A stretch of 64,000 nt of DNA from RDXT01 sp033765305 (lineage in GTDB: Bacteria > Bacteroidota > Bacteroidia > J057). The translations under genes and the position numbers were made by a program. The number at the start of each line of letters is the position of its first letter. The stretch's first letter is position 1. A model generated the notes under the pieces. The model was not told the origin of the DNA. It ran no database searches and saw only the letters and a list, made by a program, of their open reading frames with translations. The stretch covers positions 24,686 through 88,685 of the forward strand of contig JANRID010000052.1 in the NCBI GenBank assembly GCA_033765305.1, given 5' to 3'. This document shows, piece by piece, positions 1 to 10,500 of the stretch.

Positions 1-43
1 TGAACATATTGCGGAGATTGGCTAAAGTTGTAACTGAGTATAT

Positions 44-844
44 ATGGAAAATGTGCTGAAGTTTCAAAAAAGCATTTCTGGATATTTGTTTGGATTAATT
101 TTTGTCATTTTATTAATTATAAATTATTTTGGAATATACTATGTAAATATTTTAATTAATGATGGAACAAAATATTATTCAAATGTGCATAATACAATAT
201 ACGATGCATGTATATTGATATTTATAGTTTCTATCGGAGTTTTGGGGGCAATAGTGCTTGATTTTTTGTTGGTTTTTGTTCGTTCGTTTGCAGATGCTGT
301 CCTAAAAATAAATTTAATGTATAGAGTAATTTCAAAAATCAAAATTTTTCACGTTGTGTACCCGATGAAGCATTACATAGATGAATTCTACAAATTGAAT
401 AAAGATCAGATTCTGAGCTTTTTTTACCTAAAAAGCTGTTCAAGCCCTGGCAATGCTGCAAAGTCTAAGTCTATTCAAAATTTTTTGACTAAAAAAGTTG
501 GAGAGTATTATGACAAGAATTTTAACGCTCAATTTATTGAATATATGGATTATAATGGTTCGCTGACCCAAGAACAGGCTAAACGGGACAGTATTGCAAT
601 GTCAATTAAACATACTTATTATGCCAGTATCAATATGATTCTATTTTTTAGACTGCTGTTTGTCCAAGGCGTGTTGTCAGGAGTTTTATTTGCTTTTCTG
701 GGACTATTTGTTGTGTATGGAATGCTTAGAATCGCAGATGAAAAGAAGATGCGATATGCGTCGGCTGTTGTATATGGATTCTTTGATAATTTTTCTGTTC
801 TGGAATTTACAGCTTCTATGGAGGATCGCGACGCTGTATCGTAG
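44..844 (+). CDS. AT-rich hypothetical multi-pass membrane protein
   Basis: 266 residues with no family I recognise. Hydrophobic segments lie at about residues 13-34, 53-83 and 199-230, so it is probably an inner-membrane protein with a polar central loop. The gene is visibly AT-rich, unlike the GC-rich genes around it, which suggests acquired DNA. It converges on the specificity-subunit gene and the two 3' ends overlap by 29 bp. A frame ending at the TGA at 57-59 overlaps its start and could be the tail of an upstream gene that lies outside the window. A role linked to the neighbouring R-M genes is only a guess from position. Confidence 0.6.
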   Translation: MENVLKFQKSISGYLFGLIFVILLIINYFGIYYVNILINDGTKYYSNVHNTIYDACILIFIVSIGVLGAIVLDFLLVFVRSFADAVLKINLMYRVISKIKIFHVVYPMKHYIDEFYKLNKDQILSFFYLKSCSSPGNAAKSKSIQNFLTKKVGEYYDKNFNAQFIEYMDYNGSLTQEQAKRDSIAMSIKHTYYASINMILFFRLLFVQGVLSGVLFAFLGLFVVYGMLRIADEKKMRYASAVVYGFFDNFSVLEFTASMEDRDAVS

Positions 845-2255
845 GGCTCATGCTGAGCCCTCCCTCCAGCACCCGCATCCCTGCCTCCTCACCCGCCTCG
901 ATCGCTGTTTCCACAGCACGCTTGGCCAGGTCGAGGAGGCGGGTGCTTTCAGCGCGGAGGTCAGTAGCTTGCTGAAGATGGGCTGTGATAGCCTGTTGTA
1001 TGGGGCGGGCGACGAAGGGAATGTAAAACTGGGCAATGTCCTTCGGGTATAGTTCCTGCTGCGCCGAACCTGCGCTTAAGCGCTCAGTTTGCATGCGCCC
1101 GATTTTTGAGTTGAGCACAAATGCCACATAGGCAGGGTCTTCGCCTGCGATCCTCAAAATATTGACATGGTTACTTGCCAGTGCTTTTGCGGATCTTTGA
1201 TAGACCTGGGTACGACCGATGTTGGCACCTGTTGTGTAGATCAGTATATCCTGCATGAATACCTGTGCCTTTTCCTGTTTATCCCAATTGGCAAGTTCTG
1301 TTTTTTCAAAATGATCGTAGTCCAGCCCATTTTCCAGAATATGGCGGCTGTTGATCACATCTAAAGTGCCCGCTTCGGAGTATTCAGGCTGTAAGCCCCG
1401 TGCATTATACGTCATCATCTCGGAAATGGTCTTGACGTAAGCAGCATACCTGCGGCAAATAGCTTCAAGTTTCTCATACCTCGCCTCATAAAACTCCGCA
1501 TCTAGCCGCCCGGATGCCAGAAACGACTCCTGGAAAGACTTGATATTCACCTGTTCCTGGCCCGGCTCAAACTCCGCCAGCCCCAGGGCCTCCAGCAGCA
1601 GCCGCTCGGCAGAGGTATAGGTGGCTTGGGATTTAAGAATTATATCATGAGAGATATCAAAAATATTTTTTAATTTCTTCTGGAAGTCAAGACTTAGCAG
1701 CGGTATTGGAATCATCTTAACTTCTTCTGGATTCACATTAGTTTGGTTTATTGATTGTCTTGATCTTCTTTTTATGTCTTTGATGCCGTACTTGGTGTTT
1801 AAATAAGTGGTAAGGTATTCTGGAAGGATGCTTTTTTCATTTGTTGTAAACCGAACTAGGTAAGATGCAAAAATAAATTCACGATCATTTTGTCTTTTAA
1901 ACAGTCCTGTTCGACCAACAAATTCATACGAGTTTGTTCTGTTAAATAATACATCTCTGTCGTTCAGACAATATTTTTTCAGTTCTTCGTCGGTAACTTT
2001 TGCATACTTTCCGACACTGATGTCACATAACATATTGTGTATCTCATTCATGCGATATATTGGTGTTCCAATAGATATTTCATTCATTTCTATAGAAATA
2101 CCGTATTGTGATGTTTTAAGAATAGAGCCAATTGTAGTGTAGTCCAAAGATGGATTAATGAATGGCGCCTGCGTGTAAAAGGGACTATCAATCCGCAGAT
2201 CTTTATTATTTTCAACCTCACTCAACCTCACCTCGCTCACTTCCAGCCCCTCCAT
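816..2255 (-). CDS. Type I-like restriction-modification DNA specificity subunit (HsdS-like)
   Basis: 479 residues. It recognises the DNA target for the methylase/nuclease encoded 35 nt upstream in the same direction. Two target-recognition halves each open with an R-x-D-x-x-F-Y motif (residues 21-27 and 250-256). They are separated by a helical conserved region around residues 208-235 (SAERLLLEALGLAEF), and a second helical region closes the protein. The first half is encoded by strikingly AT-rich DNA (about 1622-2226), while the central helix, second half and C-terminus are GC-rich like the chromosome. That points to replacement of one recognition domain by recombination. The 3' end overlaps the convergent membrane-protein gene by 29 bp. 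Confidence 0.88.
   Translation of the reverse strand: MEGLEVSEVRLSEVENNKDLRIDSPFYTQAPFINPSLDYTTIGSILKTSQYGISIEMNEISIGTPIYRMNEIHNMLCDISVGKYAKVTDEELKKYCLNDRDVLFNRTNSYEFVGRTGLFKRQNDREFIFASYLVRFTTNEKSILPEYLTTYLNTKYGIKDIKRRSRQSINQTNVNPEEVKMIPIPLLSLDFQKKLKNIFDISHDIILKSQATYTSAERLLLEALGLAEFEPGQEQVNIKSFQESFLASGRLDAEFYEARYEKLEAICRRYAAYVKTISEMMTYNARGLQPEYSEAGTLDVINSRHILENGLDYDHFEKTELANWDKQEKAQVFMQDILIYTTGANIGRTQVYQRSAKALASNHVNILRIAGEDPAYVAFVLNSKIGRMQTERLSAGSAQQELYPKDIAQFYIPFVARPIQQAITAHLQQATDLRAESTRLLDLAKRAVETAIEAGEEAGMRVLEGGLSMSPTIQRRDPP
843..861. terminator. Hairpin at the convergent 3' ends of the membrane gene and hsdS-like gene
   Basis: Perfect 8-bp stem (agggctca, 3-nt loop, tgagccct) that begins in the stop codon of the plus-strand gene. 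It lies inside the last codons of the minus-strand specificity gene, so that gene reads through the hairpin. There is no T-tract. Confidence 0.4.
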
Positions 2256-2290
2256 TAAAGCCCGGTAGCGGACCTCATCGAAGGGGCGGC

Positions 2291-4369
2291 TCAGAAAAAA
2301 CTGAGCTGCTCCTTTTTCGCAAACTCGATGAAGGCCTCCGCAATGCCGTCCTGGGTCAGGCCCTCGTGGTTGAAGAGGTCGTGCTTGACGATCAGGTGCT
2401 CGTGCGAATCGAGCACGAGTTCGTCCAGCACGCGCGGGTCCTGGTCGTAGCGGGTCGGCGGATCGTTCGAGACCCTGCCCGCCTGTGGCGCGGGCGTAGC
2501 GGGAGCGGGGCGTTTGGGGAGATCCTTGTAGCGCAGATAGATCTTGTCGCCGCTGTTGTCCTTGCTGGGCTCCTGCATGGTCGCGAAGAAGATAGGATAG
2601 TCTTCCTGTCTGGGATTGATCCCTTGCTCATCGGTCCACTTCTGGAGGAGCAGCACACTGGTTTTGGTACCGGTATGAGGCTTGAACACATTGCTGTGCA
2701 GCCCTACGACTGCCAGAATGCGGCAGCGTTCGGCGATGTATTCCCGGATGAGCTTGTCGGAGGCATTGTTGAAGCGCCCTTGCGGCAGCACTACGGCCAT
2801 GCGCCCGCCAGGCTTTAGGAAGTCGAGGTTTCGCTCGATGAAGAGAATGTCCCGGCCTACGGAGCTCTGATACTTGCCATCGGGTTTTCGCCCGAGGGCG
2901 TACTTAGCCAGAATGCGGGTTTCTTTGATGTCTCCGGCAAAGGGCGGATTGGCCATCAGCACATCGAAGCCGAAGGAGCGGTTGTCCGGACTGGACCGGA
3001 GTTTTTTGAGGTTTTTCCAGCCCTGATAATAGGTATCGATCCAGTCTTTGTCCAGCTCGGTGCGCTCGTTCCAGCGCTCATAGTCCAAGGTGTTGAGATA
3101 GAGGACATTGGTCTGGCCGTCACCCGCGATCAGGTTTAGGGTGCGTCCGACTCGGACGGCCTTTTCGTCGAAGTCGATCGCAAACACCTTTTGCTTTACG
3201 TAGTCCTCGCAGCGGGCCGGTTTCTGCTCGGCGGTAAACAGGTGGCTCTGCGGAATACCTTCTTCCGCCAGGATATTGCGCCACACATAAAAGATGGTGT
3301 GGACTGGAAATCCGCAGCTGCCCGCCGCTGTATCGATCATATACTCATCCTCCTGCGGGTTGAGCATCTTCACGCACATGTCTATGACATAGCGTGGGGT
3401 GAAGTACTGGCCTTTTTCGCCTTTGGAGGTCTTATTGATCAGGTATTCAAATGCTTCGTCGACTACATCGAGGTTGGAGTTGAACAGCTTGACATCCTGA
3501 AGGGAGGAAACGCAGACAGACAGGTGCGAAGGGGTCAGCTCGATCCGGGCGCTGTCGCCAAATACGCCTTCCCATCGGTTGCGTGCCCGGTCGAACAGGA
3601 CGGTAATTTTGGACTTCAGCTCATATTCTGTATCGCCGTAGTTGCGGAATTCCAGAAAGCGTTTGGGGTTGCGCCCGCTTTCCATTTCGTCGTAGAGCTT
3701 TGTGAAGATCAGTTTGAACACTTCTTCGAATACATCTACGCCTGCATTGGCCAGCACCTCGTCCTCCATCTCCAGAATCAGATCCCGGAGCGACTTGCGT
3801 TCTTTTTTCAGCTTGTCTTTTTCGATCAGGTCCTGCAGGGTCCAGCGTTCGGTCAGGACATCGGACAGCCGCTGATCGGCGCGCGGGATATGGGGCAGGT
3901 CCTCGAAGTAGTTGGGGTCTTTGCGGTGGTAATAGGAAATCTGGTCGCCATTCGTCCATACCCCGATAGGGGCGCCGCTTGCATTGCAGTACGATTTCAG
4001 CTGCTCTTTCCCGTCTTTGAGCTTTGGTTTTTTCAGTTCTACGATGATATAGGGCGTTTGCGGCCGGTCTCTGTCTGTGACCACGATGTCTGCCCGCTTT
4101 TTCTCGATTCCGAATGAAATTGGATATTCCAGCTCAATGCGGTTCGGGGGGTATCCATACGCTGTAGTCAGCATGAGCAGGTACAGCTGGCGCACCACCT
4201 CTTCGGGTGTCAGATTGACTTCCCGGTCCCGGATCAGGCACTGCACCTTGTAGGCTGGTTTGCCTTTGCTGGATTCCCGTTCCATAATCCGCGCTTGCAG
4301 CTGCTCGATCAGCGGCGGTGGGAACTGGGTAAGCTTATAGTTAGAGTCTCGGAGAATCTCGGTAATCAT
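2291..4369 (-). CDS. Restriction-modification fusion: HSDR_N-type nuclease plus N6-adenine methylase
   Basis: 692 residues from the chosen ATG; an ATG nine codons upstream (to 4396) adds only a hydrophobic stub. The N-terminal 170 residues carry a PD-(D/E)xK-like nuclease core: E81, D94 (RADIVV) and E111-x-K113 (IIVELKKPK). A HsdM-type methylase follows, with YFTPR near 322, the SAM-binding motif DTAAGSCGF near 356 and the catalytic NPPF near 484. There is no helicase/translocase domain and no hsdR gene next to it. With the separate specificity subunit downstream this resembles two-gene BcgI-type (type IIB) systems, in which nuclease and methylase share a chain. That assignment is inference from architecture. 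Confidence 0.87.
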   Translation of the reverse strand: MITEILRDSNYKLTQFPPPLIEQLQARIMERESSKGKPAYKVQCLIRDREVNLTPEEVVRQLYLLMLTTAYGYPPNRIELEYPISFGIEKKRADIVVTDRDRPQTPYIIVELKKPKLKDGKEQLKSYCNASGAPIGVWTNGDQISYYHRKDPNYFEDLPHIPRADQRLSDVLTERWTLQDLIEKDKLKKERKSLRDLILEMEDEVLANAGVDVFEEVFKLIFTKLYDEMESGRNPKRFLEFRNYGDTEYELKSKITVLFDRARNRWEGVFGDSARIELTPSHLSVCVSSLQDVKLFNSNLDVVDEAFEYLINKTSKGEKGQYFTPRYVIDMCVKMLNPQEDEYMIDTAAGSCGFPVHTIFYVWRNILAEEGIPQSHLFTAEQKPARCEDYVKQKVFAIDFDEKAVRVGRTLNLIAGDGQTNVLYLNTLDYERWNERTELDKDWIDTYYQGWKNLKKLRSSPDNRSFGFDVLMANPPFAGDIKETRILAKYALGRKPDGKYQSSVGRDILFIERNLDFLKPGGRMAVVLPQGRFNNASDKLIREYIAERCRILAVVGLHSNVFKPHTGTKTSVLLLQKWTDEQGINPRQEDYPIFFATMQEPSKDNSGDKIYLRYKDLPKRPAPATPAPQAGRVSNDPPTRYDQDPRVLDELVLDSHEHLIVKHDLFNHEGLTQDGIAEAFIEFAKKEQLSFF

Positions 4370-4460
4370 CGCAGAAATGAGTAAAGCGGCAAGCAATATA
4401 CAAAGGCCTGGCCAGTGCGCAGCAGCACGGGGCTTGATCCTACCGTACTTTTCAGAAACG

Positions 4461-4497
4461 GCAGGCCCCGCAGCGCATAACGTCCTGCGGGGCCTGC
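4461..4497 (-). terminator. Terminator-like hairpin after the A2M gene
   Basis: Perfect 13-bp inverted repeat (gcaggccccgcag / ctgcggggcctgc) with an 11-nt loop. It lies just past the A2M stop and separates it from the R-M gene on the same strand. Only a short T-rich stretch follows on the minus strand. Confidence 0.7.
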
Positions 4498-4516
4498 ATA
4501 TCTGCCGGGCGCTCGC

Positions 4517-7500
4517 TCACGGCTTTCCGATCTCCACCCGGATGCCTTCCGAGTGGCTGCTGAATTCCGGCGCGTACATGCACTGGATATTCGCCAGGCC
4601 GCAGGAGAACTCGCCCTCCAGGTTGGCGCGGATGGCGTACTCGAATACCCAGGTGCCTTTGGGCAGGTACTCGATGAAGAAATCCGTGGCTGCGTCGCGG
4701 GGGCTTTCGTAATACCCCAGCCCGTGCTGGAACTGGTACCGCGACAGGGTGCTCATGGGCTCGAAGCCTGCGCCCCGGTGGTCTTTCAGGTGCACGTACT
4801 CCAGATCCCGGTCGCTGCGCAGCTCCATGCGGACCACTACCTTGTCGCCCGGCTTGAGCTTCGCGCCGGCAGCCAGGGGGCTGAGCACCGGCCCCTGGGG
4901 TGTGTTGCGCTCCAGAAACAGCTCTTTTTTCAGGGAAAGCTGCGTATTGGCGCCGGTTACCCGGTCCATCTGCTCGAAATACTGCCAGTAGGCGGCGCCC
5001 CAGGCAGGCTGTTTTCCGTTTTTCTTCAGGCTGATCTTCGCCATGCCGGGTTTGATCTCCGATCCCTGCCAGCTGACCTGGTAATAGCCTGTTCCGGCCT
5101 CGGTTTTCAGGTCCGGACGCTCCGCAGGGCTGATCTTTTCCTTGCCGACGGTGGTTTCCACCATCCCCGGCTCCGAGAGCCAATCCTCACCGGTAAGCAG
5201 CAGCGCGTTGCAGGCGGCTACCGTGGCACGGGTCGTGCGCCAGTCGGTCGTGCGCTTCTGGTTGAGCAGCCAGGTTTTCATGTCGGCCACGGCATCGTCT
5301 GCTCCGCCGATTTCATGCACTGCCTCGATGAGCAGGGCCTGGGTCTCGATAGGCGCCTCATGCCAGTAGAACCCGCCGGGCGTTTTCCAGGACATGCCCT
5401 GTTCGGGGTGGATGACGGCATTGTCCAGCAGGGCAGCGCGGATCTGCTGCGCCAGCGCAGGCTCGCCGTAGCGCTGGAATACCAGCCCGAGCATGCCCAT
5501 TCCATAGAATCCCTGTTTGTTCCAGTAGCGCTTGGCCTGGCCGAAGTAGTAGTTGAAGGCCTCTTCCGTGCCGCTTGCGAGCGGCAGGTCGCGGTGGAAG
5601 GACCGCATATAGAGGTATTGCAGCTGCGTATAGTCCAGGTGATTGTCGGTCAGCACCACATTGGGCGTTTCCTTGAGGCGCACCAGGTCGCCGGCAAGCT
5701 GGCGGTCGAGGTAGTGCAGGGCTTTGCTGATCATGCCGCTGACCTCCGGGTTGCCGGAAGGGGCTGCGCCCAGCTTGCCGAGGTGGCCGAAGCCGGTGGC
5801 GATGAGCTGGGTAATGTACCGGCTTTCGTTCATGCCGGGAAACCAGCTGAAGCCGCCGCTGGGCATCTGCCGCTGCACAAGCTGGTTCTGGCTTGCGGAG
5901 GCTTCTGCCGCCATGCGGTTCAGGTCGAAGAGGATCGCCACATGGCGCTTGCGCTGCGCTTCCTGCTGGGCATCGAGCACCCACGGCGTCTCGGCCAGCA
6001 GGGCCTGCTTGAGATCCTGGTTTTTATCCAGCGCCGAGAGGAGCGCAGCCGTATCCGGCGTCTGGCTCCATTGGCTGAATACCGACTGGATCTGCGGGTT
6101 CGAGCCGGCGATGTGGCTGGCCAGGGCGTTGGCGTAGAAGCGGCTGAAGATCTGCTCGGTGCAGGCATGCGGGAACTCCATCAGGTAGGGCAGCGCCTGC
6201 ACGGCGTACCAGGCGGGGTTGGAGCTGATCTCGACGCTCAGGCGGTGCTGGCGCAGGGTAGGGGAGGCATCCGCTTTGCTCAGGTTGGAGAAAGTGAATT
6301 CGGCCTTCCTGTCGCGTCCGCGGAGGAAGAGCGGCAGCGTTTCAGTTACGAGGATCCGGTTGGAGAGGACGGGCAGCACATGCTCTTCGCCGTCGGTGAA
6401 GGCGCCGGCCTGCGCCAGCATGCGCACCACGACGGGCTGCGTGCCTTCGGGAATGTTCAGCGTCCAGCTGACCACCGTGCTGCGGCCTGCCTCCACGCTG
6501 AAGGCCTGCCCGGGACGGGTATTGCCGAGGGCTGCGCTGAGGTCGCGCTCGCTGAGCGCATCGGCCAGCTGGAGGGTCGCCATGCCGCTGAGCGGCTGGC
6601 CGGAGACATTGACAATTTTAGCGGTCAGCACCACCCGGTCGCCGTCGCGGAAGAAGCGCGGCAGGTTGGGCACCACCATCAGATCCTTGCGCGTGACCGC
6701 TTCCGAGGTCAGCGTCCCGACGCGCATATCGGGCGTATGCGCCAGCGCGAGGAACTTCCAGCGCGTAAGCGCCTCCGGCATGGTGAAGTTCAGCACGATT
6801 TCGCCGGCGGCATTCGTCTCCAGCTGCGGGAAGAAAAATGCGGTCTCGCGCAGGTCCCGGCGGGGCGCCGGCGGCTCCTGCTTCGCCGGCGGCGCATCGG
6901 TCTTGAGCGCCGTCTGGAAGCTGTCGGAGGCCGCCTCGCTTTCCGAGGCTATTTTCGACCGGTAGTTTACCGTTGCATCTTCCATAGGCGCTGCGGCGGC
7001 CATCTCCATCATCGCCGGCGGCGGCGCAGCGCTGTACAGCACGCCGCCCGAACGGCCAGGGCCGCCGCGCTGCACATACGCGAGCCCCGCGCCATAGTTC
7101 AGCGAGAGCAGTTCGTCATACAGCGTCTGCACGCCGCCGTAGTACGTATTCCATTCGCGGGACAGCTCCTGGCTGCCGAGCGTGCCGAAGCGGTGCCCGC
7201 GTACGCCCGGCAGGTAGGTATAGCTGCCGTAGGGCCAGAGATAGAAGCTGTTGCTGCGGAACTCATCCAGCGATGCGTCGTACATGGCAGCAGCCAGCTC
7301 GGCGGCTACGGCTTCGGACTGCGATCCGGTAATTTTAAGTGTCCAGCGCTCCTGCTGGCCCGGCAGCAGGGGGCTGCGGAAGCTCATCCATTCCAGCTTG
7401 AGCTCTTTGTCGGTCCAGGGCACGGCGATCTGCGCGGTATGCTGAACCTGCTCGTTCTGGCGGAAGGACAGCATGCGGGCCTGGAGGCCGCCCCGGTGCT

Positions 7501-10500
7501 TCGCTTCTATGGGGATGCTCAGCACCACGGGGTTGCCTGAAATGCCGATCCACTGCTCCTGAAGCAGCCTGCCGGCGTGATACAGCTGCACCAGCACCTG
7601 CTGATCCGCTTCGCTGCTGTTGAGGGTCAGGTCCACGGTCTGGCCCGGCTCGGCGCTGGCTGCGCTGAGCCGGTATTCGAGCCACACCGGCTGGGCGGGC
7701 TTGAGCGACTGCGGATCGGAGAGGATGAAGGTGCGCAGATCCTGGAGGTCGCCGTTGGCGCGGATTTCGACGCGGTAGCGGCCCGGTTCGGCGGTGCGCA
7801 GGGCGTCCAGGGTGATTTCGGCCTGGCTGGCTCCTTCGAAGGTCTGGGTCAGCAGCGGTGCCGCGGCTTTCCAGGTGGACGGCTCATCTTCCTGGCGGTA
7901 CACGTCGTAGGGGAAGGCCTTGCGGTAGGCATCCTCCGGCAGGAGGAAGCGGTCGGGCAGATCCCAGCGGCGCGTGCGCAGCGGGCGCTCCGGCGCGTCG
8001 AGGCGGCTGATGCGGAGCTCGCCGCGGACGGGAACCGGATTGCCGCTCAGGTTGAGGGCCTTGACAGTCAGGACACCTGGGGTGTTCCGGTCAAGCTGAT
8101 CGGGCAGGCTGACCTCCAGCTCGCCGGAGACATAGCCGGCCTGCAGGGAGGTGTTGCCGCTCCGGGTTTCCCCGGAAATATCGGTCACATCGGCCATCAC
8201 CCGGAAGGTAAAGATGGGCTTTTCGCTGGCCGGAATATCAGGTGCGGGGCTGAGGGGGAAGGTGACGGCGAAGCTGCCGTCGGGCTGGGTGCGGAGTTCG
8301 CCCTGGAGGATTTCCTGCGACGGGCTGCTGCGCGGGGCGGGAAAGCGCCAGTAGTCCCACCACATCGGCCAGCGGGCCTCGCGCATCACGCGGAAGCGCA
8401 CCTCGGCGCCGTCGAGCGCCGCGCCGGTGAAGGCCGTGGCCCGGCCCGTGACCGTCACCTGCTCGCCGAGCTGGTAGCTGGCCTGCAGATCGTCGAATTC
8501 CACCTCGAAGGTCGGGCGCTTGTATTCCTCCACGCTGAAATCTGTGGAGCCGTAGGCGCTGTGCCTGATGCTGTAATTGCCCAGCAGTCCGCTGGAGGGC
8601 GCGGTGAAGGTGGCACTGAAGCTGCCGTAGCGGTTGGTGCGGTATTCCCCTTCGGCAATCACCTGGTTGTTGGCATCGCGGAAGGTCAGCCTGATGCTGC
8701 TGTCGGCGAGGGTGCGGTAGGCATTGTCCCGCCCGCTGAAGAGAATGCCTTTTACAAAGATCTGCTGGCCGGGCCGGTAGATCCTGCGGTCGGTGAGCAG
8801 GTACAGCACCGGTTTGGGGGCGGACGGGTAGTCGGGCTCATACCTGCGGAAGTATTCGCCATCCAGCTCCAGGGTCTCGTTTCCCCGGCTGAAAATCACA
8901 GTGCGGGAGCCGCTCATGCCCGGCTGCTGGGAGAAGGAGACGAATCCCAGGGCATCGGTGGTCTGCGTGGAGTCCTTCGCCTCGATCCAGCGGCCATTGT
9001 CCCAGTAGCGCGAGACGGCGCGCACGGTGACGCCCGGAATGGGGGCGCCGGTGAGGCGGTCGGCAAGGAGAAAGCGTTCGTCCTGCTGGCCGGAGAAGCG
9101 GACGGCGGTCCAGCGGGTGCTGTACAGATTGGCATACGCGAGGGCATGGCGGTTGGCGCTGAAGGCCTTGTCGTCGGAGGCAAGGAGAAAATACCTGCCG
9201 GGTGCCAGGGCATCGGCGCGCAGTTCGGCCCGGTGCGCCTTGAAGTCGGTTTCTGCCGGCAGGGCCTGCGACCAGGTTTTCACTGCCGGGAGGGATGCGA
9301 TGAAGGCTGCTTTTTTGACCGTTTCGTTGTACTGGAACCTCGAGATCCGTGCCAGGGCCTCGTCATCCACCCGCACGATGCGCAAATAGACGGTTTTGAT
9401 ATTCCGGTAGGCCAGCAGGAAGCGGAAGGGCTGGCCGGGAAGATTGGCCTCTTCAAGGGTCAGGTTCAGCTCCTTCTCTTCGATCGAAGCCATGAGGGCC
9501 CTGCAGTTGAGCCCGCCGCGGGATCTGGGGAAGGCGTTGTATGCAGCCTTGCAGATCTGATGGGCCTTGGCATATTCCTGCTCGTCGTACCAGCGCTGGG
9601 CGAGGGCCTGCTGGGCGTCGGCGCCGGCGGGGTGGCCGGCGTGGGCAGCGGCAAGCTGCTCCAGGGCGTCGCGGTAGGCCTCAGGCGAAGCGTCATAGGC
9701 ATAGCTATGGACAAACTCAAGCCGCTTGAGGTCGGCATCCACCAGCGCATCGGGGTTCTGGCGGTCCAGCAGCCACCCCAGCAGATCCTGGTAGATGCGC
9801 AGCACGCGGTAGCGGGGCGCATCGGGCTCGCCCGCGGCATCGAAGGCTGCCTGGACAAACTGCGCAGCAGGCAGAAGCCCCTGGGCAATGCTGAAGCGGA
9901 ACGGCTGCTCGGGCTGCGGGTGATCCGCAGCGGTATTGTTGAAAAAGTCGATGGCCTGGTGCGCCAGCAGATCGTAAAGCGTCGAGCGGTACTGCTCGGA
10001 GCCCTTCTGCTTGAGCAGAATGGGCCTGTATTCCCCCACCGGGGCCTGCCGCAGCGGGCCCGGATCGGAGAGCGCAGCAAAAAACAGCGTGGAGATTTCC
10101 CGGTAGAAAGCTGCGGCGTCCCAGGTCTGGAAATCCTCGGAGGCCGATTCCAGCGTACCGCGGTCGAGGATCATCCACTGGTTTTCGCTGTAGTAATCGG
10201 CCAGCTTGACGGCCAGCGCAGACTGGAGCACGGCCCGGCGGAGGGCTGGCGCCTTCCGGATCTCCCCGCGCAGGCGGCTCACCTGCAGGGAATCGCTCTG
10301 CGCTTCGTAGGCATCGAGGCTGCCCAGCTCGTAGAACAGGGCCTTGAGGTACTGCGGGTCGTTCTGGTCGCGTTCGGCCCGGAGGCGGATGGCAGCGGCG
10401 GCTTCCGCCGCCTGGCGGGTCAGGCGCTGCTTCGCGAGGGAATCTACGCGCTTCCAGTCGCGGTCGTAAGCGGGTTGAGCCATGAGGGGGAGGCTTGACA

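Noticed and set aside
2291..4369. Standard type I hsdM with a separate hsdR
   Set aside because: The nuclease core is inside this chain and no helicase gene is present on either side in the window.
4553..10498. Two very long open frames (about 995 and 973 codons) antisense to the A2M gene
   Set aside because: They mirror the GC-rich codon pattern of the opposite strand, show no domains, and have no start or promoter context.
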